Source: Polycladomyces abyssicola
GTDB taxonomy: Bacteria; Bacillota; Bacilli; Thermoactinomycetales; JIR-001
Reading direction: 5' to 3'
Length of the DNA stretch: 64,000 bases
NCBI RefSeq assembly: GCF_018326425.1
Contig: NZ_AP024601.1
Location: 2,096,001 to 2,160,000 of the forward strand
Position numbers and translations under genes: made by a program. Position 1 is the first letter of the stretch, and every line of letters begins with the position of its first letter. This document shows positions 7,290-15,609 of this stretch, piece after piece. The notes under the pieces are model-generated. The model saw only the letters and a program-made list of their open reading frames with translations, was not told where the DNA came from and searched no databases.

Positions 7290-8015
7290 TCATGCGCTCC
7301 ATTTCACTCCCCGCACCACCCTCACCGGAGGGTATATCCAGAAATACAGCCCGGACCGTTCTGCTTCCATGCCAGATGCTTGTAATACGGACAAGTATTC
7401 ACCTGTTCGACCGATATCGCACAGAACGATTCGACCACCCGGTTTGAGGACGCGGACCAATTCGCGCACAACCCGCTCTCGCGCTTCATTTCCCTTGATG
7501 TTGTGCAAGACCAGATTGGAAACTAGCACATCCACCGATCCATCCGCCAGCGGGAGAGAACGGAGATCCGCATCGATGATCTCGATCCGGGATTCAACTC
7601 CTTCGATCCGTGCATTTCCCATACCGCCTCCGGTCCATTGCCTGACTGATCTTGTTGCCGCCACACATCTACTCCGATTGCTTTTCCCTCAGACAATCTG
7701 CGGGCGGCACCGATCAGGAGGAGACCCCTCCCACAACCGGCATCCCCGTCTCATCACCGCGAAGTTCCGCCTGATTCAATATGATCTCCCGCATGTGGAG
7801 TTTTCCCACTTTGCTGCTCCACACCATCAATGCCGACGTCAACAGATAGATCACGCCAAAAAAGAGAAACGCACGCCAACTCTGGTTCTGGACCCACCAT
7901 CTGATCCCGACCGCCAAAATGGTCAGCAATCCCCCCCCAACAAACCAAAACCCACCACCACCCTCGGGGCATCCAGTCCGTAATTGGGACGGGTTGCATG
8001 TTTCTCTCCATTCAT
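7290..8015 (-). pseudogene. Frameshifted class I SAM-dependent methyltransferase with N-terminal membrane helices
   Basis: A good start (ATG at 8015, GGAGG eight bases upstream) opens MNGEKHATRPNYGLDAPRVV and runs into two membrane helices. A run of eight G (near 7932) shifts the frame; the next part ends at LRGDET, where a few bases of motif I are lost near 7730. The frame GCGRGLLLIGAARRL follows, and a one-base loss in an A run near 7630 leads to NARIEGVESRIEI and motif IV region DVLVSNLVLHNI. Three lesions make a functional product unlikely. The C-terminal piece alone (124 residues) lacks the SAM-binding loop. Confidence 0.8.
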
Positions 8016-8276
8016 TCACGCCACCTCCTTTTTCGTGGTTCGCTATTTCACTGATCCTGACATCCATGGACGCATCGTCGTGAGCGTTTTCCAATTTGCT
8101 TTATAGGGCGTTTCTGGTGAATCGCTTGGGAAAACATTGCTTCCTTTCGGAATCCTTCCTACAGAAAAACACCATCCCATCCCTTCGCTTTTAACCGTTT
8201 GGATTCTGTGTTAGAATGGCGGTAAGTCAAACAGCACAAACTAAACAACAAAAACCATGTGAATGGGAGTTGCTTC

Positions 8277-8528
8277 ATGAACGCAAATGTCAAACGGATC
8301 TTGCTGACAATCGGCGGCTGGTTCTTCCTGTTTCTAGGTGTACTCGGCCTCTTTTTGCCCGTGTTGCAGGGTGTGCTGTTTCTGCTGATCGGTTTGTATA
8401 TGCTGTCCTACACTTCGCCATGGGCCCGCCGTTTATTAGTGAAACTGCGCGCCCGTTATCCCAAGCTGGCGGAGCGGATCGACCGATTCAAAAAGACACG
8501 GAAAATCCAACAGCTGTTCCGACCGTAA
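8277..8528 (+). CDS. Small two-helix membrane protein, PGPGW/DUF454-like
   Basis: An 83-residue protein with a hydrophobic hairpin ILLTIGGWFFLFLGVLGLFLPVLQGVLFLLIGLYML followed by a basic tail with WARRLLVKLRARYPKL. The layout resembles small PGPGW or YbaN/DUF454 membrane proteins of unknown function. The start at 8277 is supported by GGGAG seven bases upstream; the GTG at 8259 is upstream of that site. It stands alone, with a strong terminator directly after the stop codon. Confidence 0.7.
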   Translation: MNANVKRILLTIGGWFFLFLGVLGLFLPVLQGVLFLLIGLYMLSYTSPWARRLLVKLRARYPKLAERIDRFKKTRKIQQLFRP

Positions 8529-8529
8529 A

Positions 8530-8558
8530 CAAACCCCGGCTTATCCAGCCGGGGTTTG
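8530..8558. terminator. Bidirectional terminator
   Basis: CAAACCCCGGC (8530-8540) pairs with GCCGGGGTTTG (8548-8558). It sits between two converging genes and can serve both. Confidence 0.8.
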
Positions 8559-8566
8559 GTATGGCG

Positions 8567-9205
8567 TCAGTCCTTGACCTGCGCCACCAACAAACCATCA
8601 CCGAAGGGCAACAACATCGCTTCTACCCGATCATCCTGCGAAACAGCCTCATTGAAGCGAAGGATGGCACGGGCACGCTCGTCCTGGACATTTTCTTCGA
8701 AAATGAGGTCATGAAACAAGGCGTTGTCCGCCGTGATCACCGCACCGGGGCGAGCCAGCCGAATCGCCCATTCCCAATAGGTCAAGTAACTTTCCTTGTC
8801 CGCATCGATCAGGAAGAAGTCAAAGGTTTCCCCCTCATCAGCCAACTGCTGCAAGCTTTCCTTGGCATTCCCGACACTGATTTCCACCCGATCGGCCAAC
8901 CCTGCACGTTCCACATTTTCACGGGCAAACGCCGCGTGATCAGCACTCAATTCCAACGATACCAGACGACCGTCTTTCGGCAGAGCGCGGGAGAGCCAAA
9001 TGGTACTGTACCCACCCAGCGTCCCGATTTCCAACACCCTTCGGGCACCCGTGATTCGGACCAGCATATGCAAGGTTTTGCCCACGTTGGGAGACACCGA
9101 GATCTTCGGCATGCCTCTCTCAAACAGACCTGGTTCGATCGAACGGAGCACCTCGTCTTCCTTGACAAACAGCTGTTGCACATACGCTTCCCGTTTATTC
9201 ACCAT
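8567..9205 (-). CDS. O-methyltransferase, caffeoyl-CoA/YrrM type
   Basis: A 212-residue SAM-dependent O-methyltransferase of the CCoAOMT-like family (B. subtilis YrrM). The SAM loop is VLEIGTLGGYSTIWLSRAL, followed by the acidic ribose-binding LVSLELSADHAAF. The metal-binding aspartates lie in FDFFLIDADKESYLTYWEW and ITADNALFHD. Members methylate catechol-like or tRNA wobble hydroxyl substrates; TrmR (YrrM) makes mcmo5U34 in B. subtilis tRNA, so tRNA modification is possible here but not shown. The start has GGGGGAG upstream. It is separate from other tRNA-modification genes. Confidence 0.85.
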   Translation of the reverse strand: MVNKREAYVQQLFVKEDEVLRSIEPGLFERGMPKISVSPNVGKTLHMLVRITGARRVLEIGTLGGYSTIWLSRALPKDGRLVSLELSADHAAFARENVERAGLADRVEISVGNAKESLQQLADEGETFDFFLIDADKESYLTYWEWAIRLARPGAVITADNALFHDLIFEENVQDERARAILRFNEAVSQDDRVEAMLLPFGDGLLVAQVKD

Positions 9206-9214
9206 TGACTCCCC

Positions 9215-9733
9215 CTATGCAAGCGGTTGTTGAGATGAGCCCGTGCACCAACCTGATTTTCCATCATGACCCATCTTTTTGTCCAGCCCGATTTTTTCCC
9301 AATCTTCCCGCAACAGTCCCATCACGATCTTGTCCCGGTAACCATGGATGGTCCAAAAAGCCTATCGCAAAACGCCTTCTCGAACAAATCCGCATTTTTC
9401 GTAACAACGGATCGCTCGTCCGTTTTCGTCGAACGTGTCCAGCTGAATGCGATGCAGATTGTACCGCTGAAACAGCAGGTCCACAAACACCCTCAGCGCC
9501 CGTGTGCCGTACCCTTTGCCCCAATACGACTTTTCCCCGATGGTAAAACCGATGATCACCGAACGGGATACCGCGTCAAAATCGCGAAATACACAGGCAC
9601 CGATCGGTTTCCATCCCCCATCTTCCCTGATCTCCACCATGAACATCAGACTGCGGCTGTCCGAGCGCTGCCCGCAGATGCGTTCCAACAATTGCGAATA
9701 CGTGACAGGCGAAAAATGAAAAACCCGTTGCAC
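9215..9733 (-). pseudogene. GNAT (RimJ/RimL-type) acetyltransferase, 5'-truncated and interrupted by an amber codon
   Basis: The frame has typical GNAT motif A, IGEKSYWGKGYGTRALRVF, and motif B, IRCYEKCGFVREGVLR. At 9364-9362 a TAG stops it, yet the same frame goes on with GYRDKIVMGLLREDWEK, the normal family C terminus, to a stop at 9217-9215. The N terminus is also wrong: the usual first 35 or so residues are missing and the frame begins inside the terminator hairpin of the neighbouring tRNA-Gly gene. A deletion joined the tRNA terminator to the gene body. Confidence 0.8.
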
Positions 9734-9750
9734 AAAGGTGCAACGGGTTT
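9721..9750 (-). terminator. Intrinsic terminator of tRNA-Gly
   Basis: Perfect 13-bp stem AAACCCGTTGCAC/GTGCAACGGGTTT with a four-base loop, followed on the minus strand by TTCATTTTT. It follows the tRNA by a few bases. Confidence 0.9.
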
Positions 9751-9754
9751 GTAC

Positions 9755-9828
9755 TGGAGCGGATGACGGGAATCGAACCCGCGTTCCTAGCTTGGGAAGC
9801 TAGTGTTCTACCATTGAACTACATCCGC
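9755..9828 (-). tRNA. tRNA-Gly (anticodon CCC)
   Basis: The minus strand folds as a standard cloverleaf. Acceptor GCGGATG pairs with CATCCGC and is followed by encoded TCCA. The D arm is GTTC...GAAC, the anticodon stem CTAGC/GCTAG with loop TTCCCAA, giving anticodon CCC, which reads GGG. The T arm contains GGTTCGATTCC. Encoded CCA and discriminator U fit glycine tRNA. The UCCA end matches the acceptor-pairing bases of the glyQ T-box at 56.9 kb. Confidence 0.95.
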
Positions 9829-10094
9829 GCGGTGCAGAATTTATTGTAGCACTTCTCCTTTTGTCGTGCAACCCCTTTTTCAATCTGAGAATTCTTCCGG
9901 CCAAGCCGCGACATAAGAATCAATTTCACCGTCCGGCATCGCGCAGGCTCCAGTTGTATCCCAAGCCACTAAGGCGTGTCTGTAAATCCGTGAGGCAAAA
10001 CGTACTTTGCTCGCGCCTGCGCTCCGGGTCAAAGCGCCATAACTACTTCCTTGAGGGCACAGGTGAAGCGAACCGGAAAGTAATTGGACAAAAA
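9829..10094. other. Intergenic interval with degenerate repeat sequence
   Basis: No gene supported. From 9971 the text AGGCGTGTCTGTAAATCCG followed by GGTGAAGCGAACCGGAAAG near 10060 loosely resembles sequence at 52.6 kb (minus strand, GGTAAAGCGAGCCGGGAAAG). This may be an old insertion remnant. Confidence 0.3.
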
Positions 10095-10120
10095 AAAGCG
10101 CTCCGAAATCGGAGCACTTT
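10095..10120 (-). terminator. Terminator of the DUF4190-type gene
   Basis: On the minus strand AAAGTGCTCCGA pairs with TCGGAGCGCTTT (one G-U pair, two-base loop) and is followed by a T run. Confidence 0.85.
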
Positions 10121-10128
10121 CGAACAGA

Positions 10129-10545
10129 TCAATACCGCATGATCGGCCTGATAATCATGGATAGAGCAATGGCGATAATCGACAGAGCCAATGCCCACCA
10201 GCCGATGCGGCTTCCCCTCGCCGCCGCAAACACGCCTAAAATGATACCGACAGAGCCGAACAAAAACGGGAGCAGGAAAAAGGAAATCAGCGACAACACC
10301 AATGCGATGATCCCCATGGTACGACCGCCGGACTCACCTTCTTTTCTGCGCTCCCCCCAGTTGTTTCGGCGAACGGGCTCGGCCAACTCGGATGCCGCTT
10401 CCACATCCACCGGCTCCGTATTGGCATAACTCCACTCTGCAGAATTGCGGTCCGTGTCCTCCAGCTGATCCCGCTCATTCTGAAGGGAGGATTCCAATTG
10501 CCGCATTTCCTCCCTTTCTTTTTCTTCTTTGTGCCGTTTGGCCAC
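10129..10545 (-). CDS. DUF4190-like membrane protein with charged N-terminal region
   Basis: A 138-residue protein. The first 75 residues are highly charged and probably coiled (KRHKEEKEREEMRQLESSL), cytosolic. Two C-terminal membrane helices follow: GIIALVLSLISFFLLPFLFGSVGIILGVFAAARGS and WWALALSIIAIALSMII, the typical DUF4190 layout with the GIIALVLSLI opening. GTG at 10545 is chosen as start because GGAGG lies seven bases upstream; the ATG further upstream has none. Function of the family is unknown. It stands alone with its own terminator. Confidence 0.75.
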   Translation of the reverse strand: MAKRHKEEKEREEMRQLESSLQNERDQLEDTDRNSAEWSYANTEPVDVEAASELAEPVRRNNWGERRKEGESGGRTMGIIALVLSLISFFLLPFLFGSVGIILGVFAAARGSRIGWWALALSIIAIALSMIIRPIMRY

Positions 10546-10677
10546 AGAAATCCCTCCACTCGTCGATCTTGTCATTAGTATGCGACAGTGGAAGGAGCGG
10601 TATTTTGACAGTTTCTACATCCACTGAAACTCCCTGTCCGAACGGGAATCCTCCTCCAACATCCCTAAAAAAACCAA

Positions 10678-10697
10678 CCCCCGCACGAATGCGGGGG
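10678..10697 (-). terminator. Terminator of the OppA-type gene
   Basis: Minus-strand CCCCCGCA-TTCG-TGCGGGGG, a perfect GC stem with a stable tetraloop, then TTGGTTTTTTT. Confidence 0.9.
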
Positions 10698-10711
10698 AGC
10701 GGTGATTCCGA

Positions 10712-12325
10712 TTATTTGTCCAACACCGTGAACCGATAATCACTGGGCCCGACCGGATGGCGGATGATGTTTTTCACGTAGTCTTTTTGTACGTGTACCT
10801 GATTGTAATAGTACAACGGGAAGATCGGCATTTCGTCGAACAAAATCTTTTCCGCCTGATGGAGGTATTCAAGCCGCTTGGTTTCATCAGGTTCAGCGAA
10901 AGCCTTTTTCACCAAGGCATCATATTGCGGGTTGCTCCATCCTGTCCGGTTCATCGAATGATCAGTTTGAAAACTTTCCAGATAGTTGTACGGGTCGTTG
11001 TAATCAGGCAAAAAGCTGGAGCGGGACAATTGGTAATTCTTCGCCTTCTGGTTGGACAAAAACACTTTGGTTTCCTGGCTTTGCAACTGAACATCCACGC
11101 CCAGGTTTTGTTTGAACATCGCCTGCAGCGCTTCCGCAACGGCCTTGTTTTTCTCGTTGTTGCTGTAAAGCAAAGTGACGGGAGGCAGCGTTTTCCAACC
11201 TTCCTCCTTCATCCCCTCTTGCAACAATTGTTTGGCCTGCGCGGGTTGGGCCGTCAGCGGTACAAATTGTGATGCCGCTTTGCGAAAATCACCTTTTTGA
11301 GTCAAAGTTCCCGGTGAGACGAACGCACCTGCCGGCATTTCATTCCCCTGAACCACTTGTTTCACAATTGCGGTCCGATCCACAGCCAGAGCGAATGCTT
11401 TACGGATCTTCGCATTGTTGAACGGAGGTTTGGTGACATTAAACCGGAAAAACTCCAGGCCCGATCCAGCCTTGACTTTGGCCTCCCCTTTTTTGATCAA
11501 TCCGGCCAAGATGTCGGAAGGCACCGACTTTCGGCTCAACATGTCCAATTGACCCGATTGATACATTTGATAGGCCGTTTTCTGCTCAGTCACCATCGTC
11601 CATGAAATGCCGTCCAGCTTTACCTGATCTGCCAGACGGTAATGTTCGTTTTTCACGACCTCGATCTTTTGGTCGTGTTTCCACGTTTTCATTTTGAACG
11701 GACCGTTGCTGACATAGCCTGACGCTTCGTTGTAAAGGTTCGGGTTTTTTTCCAACCCTTTTTTGTAGACGGGCGAATACACCGGATAGCAGGTCAACTG
11801 CTTGAAAAATGGCGTTGGTTGCTTCAGTTTGACCACCAGCGTACGATCGTCCGTCGCTTTCACCCCGACTTGATCGGCTGTCGCTTTCCCGGTGTTGTAT
11901 GCTTCGGCGTTTTCGATGAAATATAGCAAAAATGCAGCCTCCGAAGCAGTCTGAGGATTGAGTACCCGTTTCCAAGCGTATTCAAAATCGTGGGCGGTCA
12001 ATTTCTCCCCGTTGGACCAGTGGGCCTCCCTCAGATGGAACGTATACGTCCGTCCATCCGGCGATACGTCCACTTTTTCGGCTACGGCAGGTTCCGGCTG
12101 ATGTTGGGCGTTGAGCCGCATCAATCCTTCAAACAGTGAACCAACCACATCCATGGAGTCTTCATCAAATGCTTTTGCCGGATCGAGCGAAGAGGGTTCT
12201 CCCGAAGCACTGTTCTGCTTTAAAATTTTCTCTCCGGTCCCTTCCACCGCGCCACCCTGACACCCGACAGCCAACAAACTGATCACGAGAACGAGTATGA
12301 GCAGCAGTCTCCCATTACACCCCAT
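10712..12325 (-). CDS. Oligopeptide ABC transporter substrate-binding lipoprotein (OppA/DppE family)
   Basis: A 537-residue solute-binding protein, family 5. Signal peptide with lipobox LLAVGC (Cys22) anchors it outside the membrane. The domain opens GEPSSLDPAKAFDEDSMDVVGSLFEGLMRL, has YTFHLREAHWSNGEKLTAHDF, and continues through RKAFALAVDRTAIV to the C terminus, full length. Family members capture peptides, including murein tripeptide (MppA/DppE). No permease or ATPase gene is adjacent, so it must use partners encoded elsewhere. Divergent from it is an NlpC/P60 peptidase, which suggests uptake of cell-wall peptides. Start has AAGGGGG upstream. Confidence 0.92.
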   Translation of the reverse strand: MGCNGRLLLILVLVISLLAVGCQGGAVEGTGEKILKQNSASGEPSSLDPAKAFDEDSMDVVGSLFEGLMRLNAQHQPEPAVAEKVDVSPDGRTYTFHLREAHWSNGEKLTAHDFEYAWKRVLNPQTASEAAFLLYFIENAEAYNTGKATADQVGVKATDDRTLVVKLKQPTPFFKQLTCYPVYSPVYKKGLEKNPNLYNEASGYVSNGPFKMKTWKHDQKIEVVKNEHYRLADQVKLDGISWTMVTEQKTAYQMYQSGQLDMLSRKSVPSDILAGLIKKGEAKVKAGSGLEFFRFNVTKPPFNNAKIRKAFALAVDRTAIVKQVVQGNEMPAGAFVSPGTLTQKGDFRKAASQFVPLTAQPAQAKQLLQEGMKEEGWKTLPPVTLLYSNNEKNKAVAEALQAMFKQNLGVDVQLQSQETKVFLSNQKAKNYQLSRSSFLPDYNDPYNYLESFQTDHSMNRTGWSNPQYDALVKKAFAEPDETKRLEYLHQAEKILFDEMPIFPLYYYNQVHVQKDYVKNIIRHPVGPSDYRFTVLDK

Positions 12326-12513
12326 AGCACAACCCCCTTGAAATTCTCCTTTTCCTACGGATCAATAACGAATCCATCCCTACAGATACGATTTCGATCA
12401 CGTCGCAAAAAATTCCTTTTTTTTCGAAATCCCAAGGATCTCTGATGATGGAATCGAATACATCACTTAGGGATAGATGTTTGTTTCCACTATATCGCAT
12501 GAGGAGGGAAAAC

Positions 12514-13479
12514 ATGACGATCGCCTATGTCCGTGTTCCGGTCGCCAATGTATGGAAAGATCCGGATCGACCACGGGAAAATGATGGCGTATTCTTGGAA
12601 AGACATCCAAGCGTTTCTAACTGGTTGTCCCGACTGGATGAGGAGAAAGATGGGCGGTTGGGGTTGGTCGGTCGCTTGGAAACCCAACTGCTGCTGGGAG
12701 AACCGGTATGGGTGAAGGAAGAAATCAACGGCTGGGCGCACGTATTTATTCCCGGCCAACCGCATCACGAAGAACAACGGGGTTACCCCGGCTGGGTTCC
12801 CGCTCATCATCTCGCTTATCATCCGGATTTCCACCATGCTTGGGAGAGCCACCCATTTGCAATCGTAACGGCTCTGAAAACCGGTCTGTTAATCGACGGC
12901 GCCCAGCGGACGGTGGAAATCGGGTGGCTGACTCGCTTGCCCTTTATCGGGGAAGCCAATGGTGACGCCATTGTCATGACCCCGACCGGCATACCGGGAC
13001 GGGTTCCGGCTGAACACGTTCACGTCGGACGCACACTACCGGTCGCCGCAGCGGATCGACGCATCGAGACGGCCCGCCGTTTTTTGGGACTCCCTTATCT
13101 GTGGGGTGGCACTTCCGTTTATGGAATGGACTGCTCGGGGTTCGTCTACCGTGTGTTTGAAGCCTGTGGCATTCGCATTCCCCGTGATGCTCATGTTCAA
13201 GCCGCATTCGGCCAGCGCATCGAGCGGGACTCATTGGAACCGGCCGATCTGGTCTTTTTCGCGTACGAGCAGGGTAAAGGTCGGATTCATCATGTAGGGA
13301 TGTATGTGGGTGACGACCATTTCATCCATGCCCCGCGTACGGGATTGCCCGTACAGGTGCAATCGCTCAGCCAAGACGCCCCGTATGCGGAGGAATTTTG
13401 TTTTGGCCGGCGGTATGACGGCTCCGAGTTCCCGGCCTCAATTCCCCTCACGGCGGATATGGTCGGCGAGGAGACGTAA
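12514..13479 (+). CDS. NlpC/P60 (C40) endopeptidase, YkfC-like
   Basis: A 321-residue cysteine peptidase. N-terminal SH3-like repeats span about residues 1-175 (GWVPAHHL, GRVPAEHVHVG). The NlpC/P60 domain follows: catalytic Cys207 in VYGMDCSGFVYRVF, His260 in RIHHVGMYVGDDHF, and a third polar residue near His272. There is no signal peptide, as in B. subtilis YkfC, which cleaves gamma-D-Glu-diaminopimelate bonds in imported murein peptides. The start at 12514 has GAGGAGGG upstream. It is divergent from an OppA-type gene and its 3' end overlaps the convergent dacB-type gene by 42 bases. Confidence 0.9.
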   Translation: MTIAYVRVPVANVWKDPDRPRENDGVFLERHPSVSNWLSRLDEEKDGRLGLVGRLETQLLLGEPVWVKEEINGWAHVFIPGQPHHEEQRGYPGWVPAHHLAYHPDFHHAWESHPFAIVTALKTGLLIDGAQRTVEIGWLTRLPFIGEANGDAIVMTPTGIPGRVPAEHVHVGRTLPVAAADRRIETARRFLGLPYLWGGTSVYGMDCSGFVYRVFEACGIRIPRDAHVQAAFGQRIERDSLEPADLVFFAYEQGKGRIHHVGMYVGDDHFIHAPRTGLPVQVQSLSQDAPYAEEFCFGRRYDGSEFPASIPLTADMVGEET

Positions 13480-14772
13480 AAACGCATCCTGCAGGTTTTC
13501 CACGCTCCGTTCTTCCCGCACGCCGTTCACCATCAGGGAAAACACATATACGGGTGTCCGACCGTGAAACAGGTATCCCGAGAGTGTTTTGACTCCGGTA
13601 AGGGTACCCGTCTTGGCGCGGACGGTGATCGGCGGCGGGAGAGGGTTCCGTTTTTTCAACGTACCGGTTTGTCCGTAAACCGCCAAGCTTTCCACAAAAA
13701 CGGAAAAAGCGGGATGATCGACCATGAAGCGTAGCAATTCGCACAATTGACGAGGTGAACTGCGGTTGTACATGGACAGACCCGATCCGTCCACATATGA
13801 CGCGGGCGGTTCCAATCCCCAGCGTCGCAACGTTTGTTCCACCTTTTGAATGCCTTGCTCCACATAGTCCTTCCCACTCGATTCGCGACCGATCGAATGC
13901 AGGAGAATCTCCGCCACCAAATTTTCACTGTCGGCATTCACCAACGGCAAGCACTCTTTCAGCGGTGGAGAGTCCACACCCGCCTTCCGGATTGGATCAC
14001 CGCTTTTCCGCCGCCGGCGCCCGGTCCATGTTTCCGGGACGGTCAGTCCTTGTTCCTTTGCAAACCAACGCAAACGCTCCACAAAAAAGTGCGGAGGCGA
14101 CCACACCGCTCCCGTCACCTGCGGATCTTGGCGGGAAAGCACCCCCTCGATGCGAAAACGGTTGGACCGTTCGGCCCGCATCATCCGTACATCTGATTCT
14201 TCCTCCTCGGTCCACGACAAATGGCTTCGCCAATAAACAGGAAGTGTCTCATACGACGGTGGCAACCGAAGACGGGGGGCGGGTTCTTTTGGATCAGCCA
14301 TCCAAGAAAACCGGTTCAGCTCCATATTGAACGCATGGACGGGGGCGGCATATCCTTCCGATAAATCATCCCGCGCCCAACCGGTACCCCACCGCCGCGT
14401 CGGAAACGCGCTGTCATCCCAGTCGATACGCCCGGGCATGCACCGAACACCATGTTTTTTTATTTCCGCCAACAGGTCTTCCGCCTGTCGTTGGCCGAAC
14501 ACGGGATCACCACCACCCACGATCAACCAACGATCTTCCGTCCATTCCAGAAGCGTATGCCAACGATACTCCGCCCCCAACCGCTCCAAAGCAACGGCAG
14601 AGGTCCACAGCTTGTTGTTGGACGCGGGAATCATCCATTCTTCATCCCGGTGACCGTATATCTCCTTCCGTGTAAGCGAAAAAAGGGCACAACCAATTTG
14701 TGCGCCCTTCTCTCCCGATTCGGACTTCCAATGCTTCCACAACGAATCCAGTCGATCGCGCCATGTATGCAT
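13438..14772 (-). CDS. dacB: PBP4-type D-alanyl-D-alanine carboxypeptidase/endopeptidase (S13) without signal peptide
   Basis: A 444-residue S13 peptidase with all three penicillin-binding motifs: SNNK at 51-54 (nucleophile Ser51), SEN in LVNADSENLVAEILLHS, and KTG at 387-389 in VRAKTGTLTGVKTLSG. It would trim D-Ala from peptidoglycan stem peptides or cut cross-bridges. Unusually no signal peptide precedes the domain; the mature-like sequence begins within 20 residues. The start cannot move far upstream because the preceding gene ends at 14774. It neighbours a YkfC-like peptidase and a peptide-binding protein. Confidence 0.88.
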   Translation of the reverse strand: MHTWRDRLDSLWKHWKSESGEKGAQIGCALFSLTRKEIYGHRDEEWMIPASNNKLWTSAVALERLGAEYRWHTLLEWTEDRWLIVGGGDPVFGQRQAEDLLAEIKKHGVRCMPGRIDWDDSAFPTRRWGTGWARDDLSEGYAAPVHAFNMELNRFSWMADPKEPAPRLRLPPSYETLPVYWRSHLSWTEEEESDVRMMRAERSNRFRIEGVLSRQDPQVTGAVWSPPHFFVERLRWFAKEQGLTVPETWTGRRRRKSGDPIRKAGVDSPPLKECLPLVNADSENLVAEILLHSIGRESSGKDYVEQGIQKVEQTLRRWGLEPPASYVDGSGLSMYNRSSPRQLCELLRFMVDHPAFSVFVESLAVYGQTGTLKKRNPLPPPITVRAKTGTLTGVKTLSGYLFHGRTPVYVFSLMVNGVREERSVENLQDAFLRLLADHIRREGN

Positions 14773-14773
14773 G

Positions 14774-15154
14774 TCATGCCCCCGATACCCTTGGATGGAT
14801 GTCATCCAAGTGTTGATAAATGGCTTGTATGCACTTTTTGTTCCAACCCAGATCGATCATTTTACCCCGGGTAGCTGCGTGGATATCTACCGCCACCCTG
14901 ACCGGAGAAACCGCAAACAGCGTGACAACAACGTCGTGTTTCCCACCCAGCGGGTTGCGATATTCCAGCATGATTTCGTGACGTTCCCGATCATGATGAA
15001 CCATGCGGAACGATGAGAGCCGTGCCGGTAATTGTTCCAGTGTTTCACCCACTTCCTTGACGGGTGCTCGATAATACCGGGTGCGCAGTTCCGGGTCGGG
15101 ATCGCGTTCCCCCGTCTCTGTCACGCCGCTGAACATTCGGCGCAAAAATGACAT
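14774..15154 (-). CDS. Conserved hypothetical cytosolic protein upstream of dacB
   Basis: A 126-residue soluble protein, charged N terminus (MSFLRRMFSGVTETGERDPD), then a compact domain with YRAPVKEVGETLEQLPARL and EYRNPLGGKHDVVVTLFAV and VRVAVDIHAATRGKMIDLGW. I do not recognise the family. It starts after a strong GGAGGAGG site, 24 bases downstream of gpsB, and its stop is two bases from the dacB start, so gpsB, this gene and dacB probably form one operon linked to cell-wall synthesis. The fold looks alpha/beta; no membrane segment or catalytic motif is seen. Confidence 0.75.
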   Translation of the reverse strand: MSFLRRMFSGVTETGERDPDPELRTRYYRAPVKEVGETLEQLPARLSSFRMVHHDRERHEIMLEYRNPLGGKHDVVVTLFAVSPVRVAVDIHAATRGKMIDLGWNKKCIQAIYQHLDDIHPRVSGA

Positions 15155-15178
15155 CTCGTTTCCTCCTCCAATGAGGGA

Positions 15179-15475
15179 TTATGCCCGGGTGCTGAGAAAG
15201 CGTTGTTCCAATCGTTCCAAACGGCGCAGGATATCTTGGATTACGGGGTCATTCGGGGAAATTTCCGACTTGGCGAGGCGGGGATGGGTCGTGTGACCAA
15301 GTTGCCCGGATTGGGCTTTTTTGAGCTCTTTTTTCAGTCGTTCGTTTTCTTCGATCAACTCTTCGAAATTCTTGATCACCAAATCCAAAAACTGGTTGAC
15401 TTCATCTATGTCATATCCTCGGATGGCATGTTTGAAATCTTTTTTGTAAATGTCCATCGGCGTCAAACGTTGCAT
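15179..15475 (-). CDS. gpsB: Cell-division/cell-wall adaptor GpsB (DivIVA family)
   Basis: A 98-residue protein with the DivIVA-type N-terminal membrane-binding domain LTPMDIYKKDFKHAIRGYDIDEVNQFLDLVI, a coiled coil to about residue 55, a short linker, and a C-terminal helix ILRRLERLEQRFLS that matches the GpsB trimerisation segment and is absent from long DivIVA proteins. GpsB docks PBP1 and other wall enzymes and shuttles them between septum and side wall. The strong AGGAGGAG site supports the start. It heads a small operon ending in the DD-peptidase gene, which fits the role. Confidence 0.9.
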   Translation of the reverse strand: MQRLTPMDIYKKDFKHAIRGYDIDEVNQFLDLVIKNFEELIEENERLKKELKKAQSGQLGHTTHPRLAKSEISPNDPVIQDILRRLERLEQRFLSTRA

Positions 15476-15584
15476 CGATGAAGCCTCCTCCTGAAAAACT
15501 AATGATTTCCCTATGTATAAATAATACTATAATGAACTGTCATTATGAAGGAAGGTCGTTTCTTGTCGATTTTCACACGATTAA

Positions 15585-15604
15585 GGCCCCTGATATCAGG
15601 GGCC
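15585..15604 (-). terminator. Perfect palindrome, probable terminator of YhcN/YlaJ-type gene
   Basis: GGCCCCTGATATCAGGGGCC is a 20-base perfect palindrome just after the lipoprotein stop codon. The T run on the minus strand is weak. Confidence 0.6.
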
Positions 15605-15609
15605 CTCGG

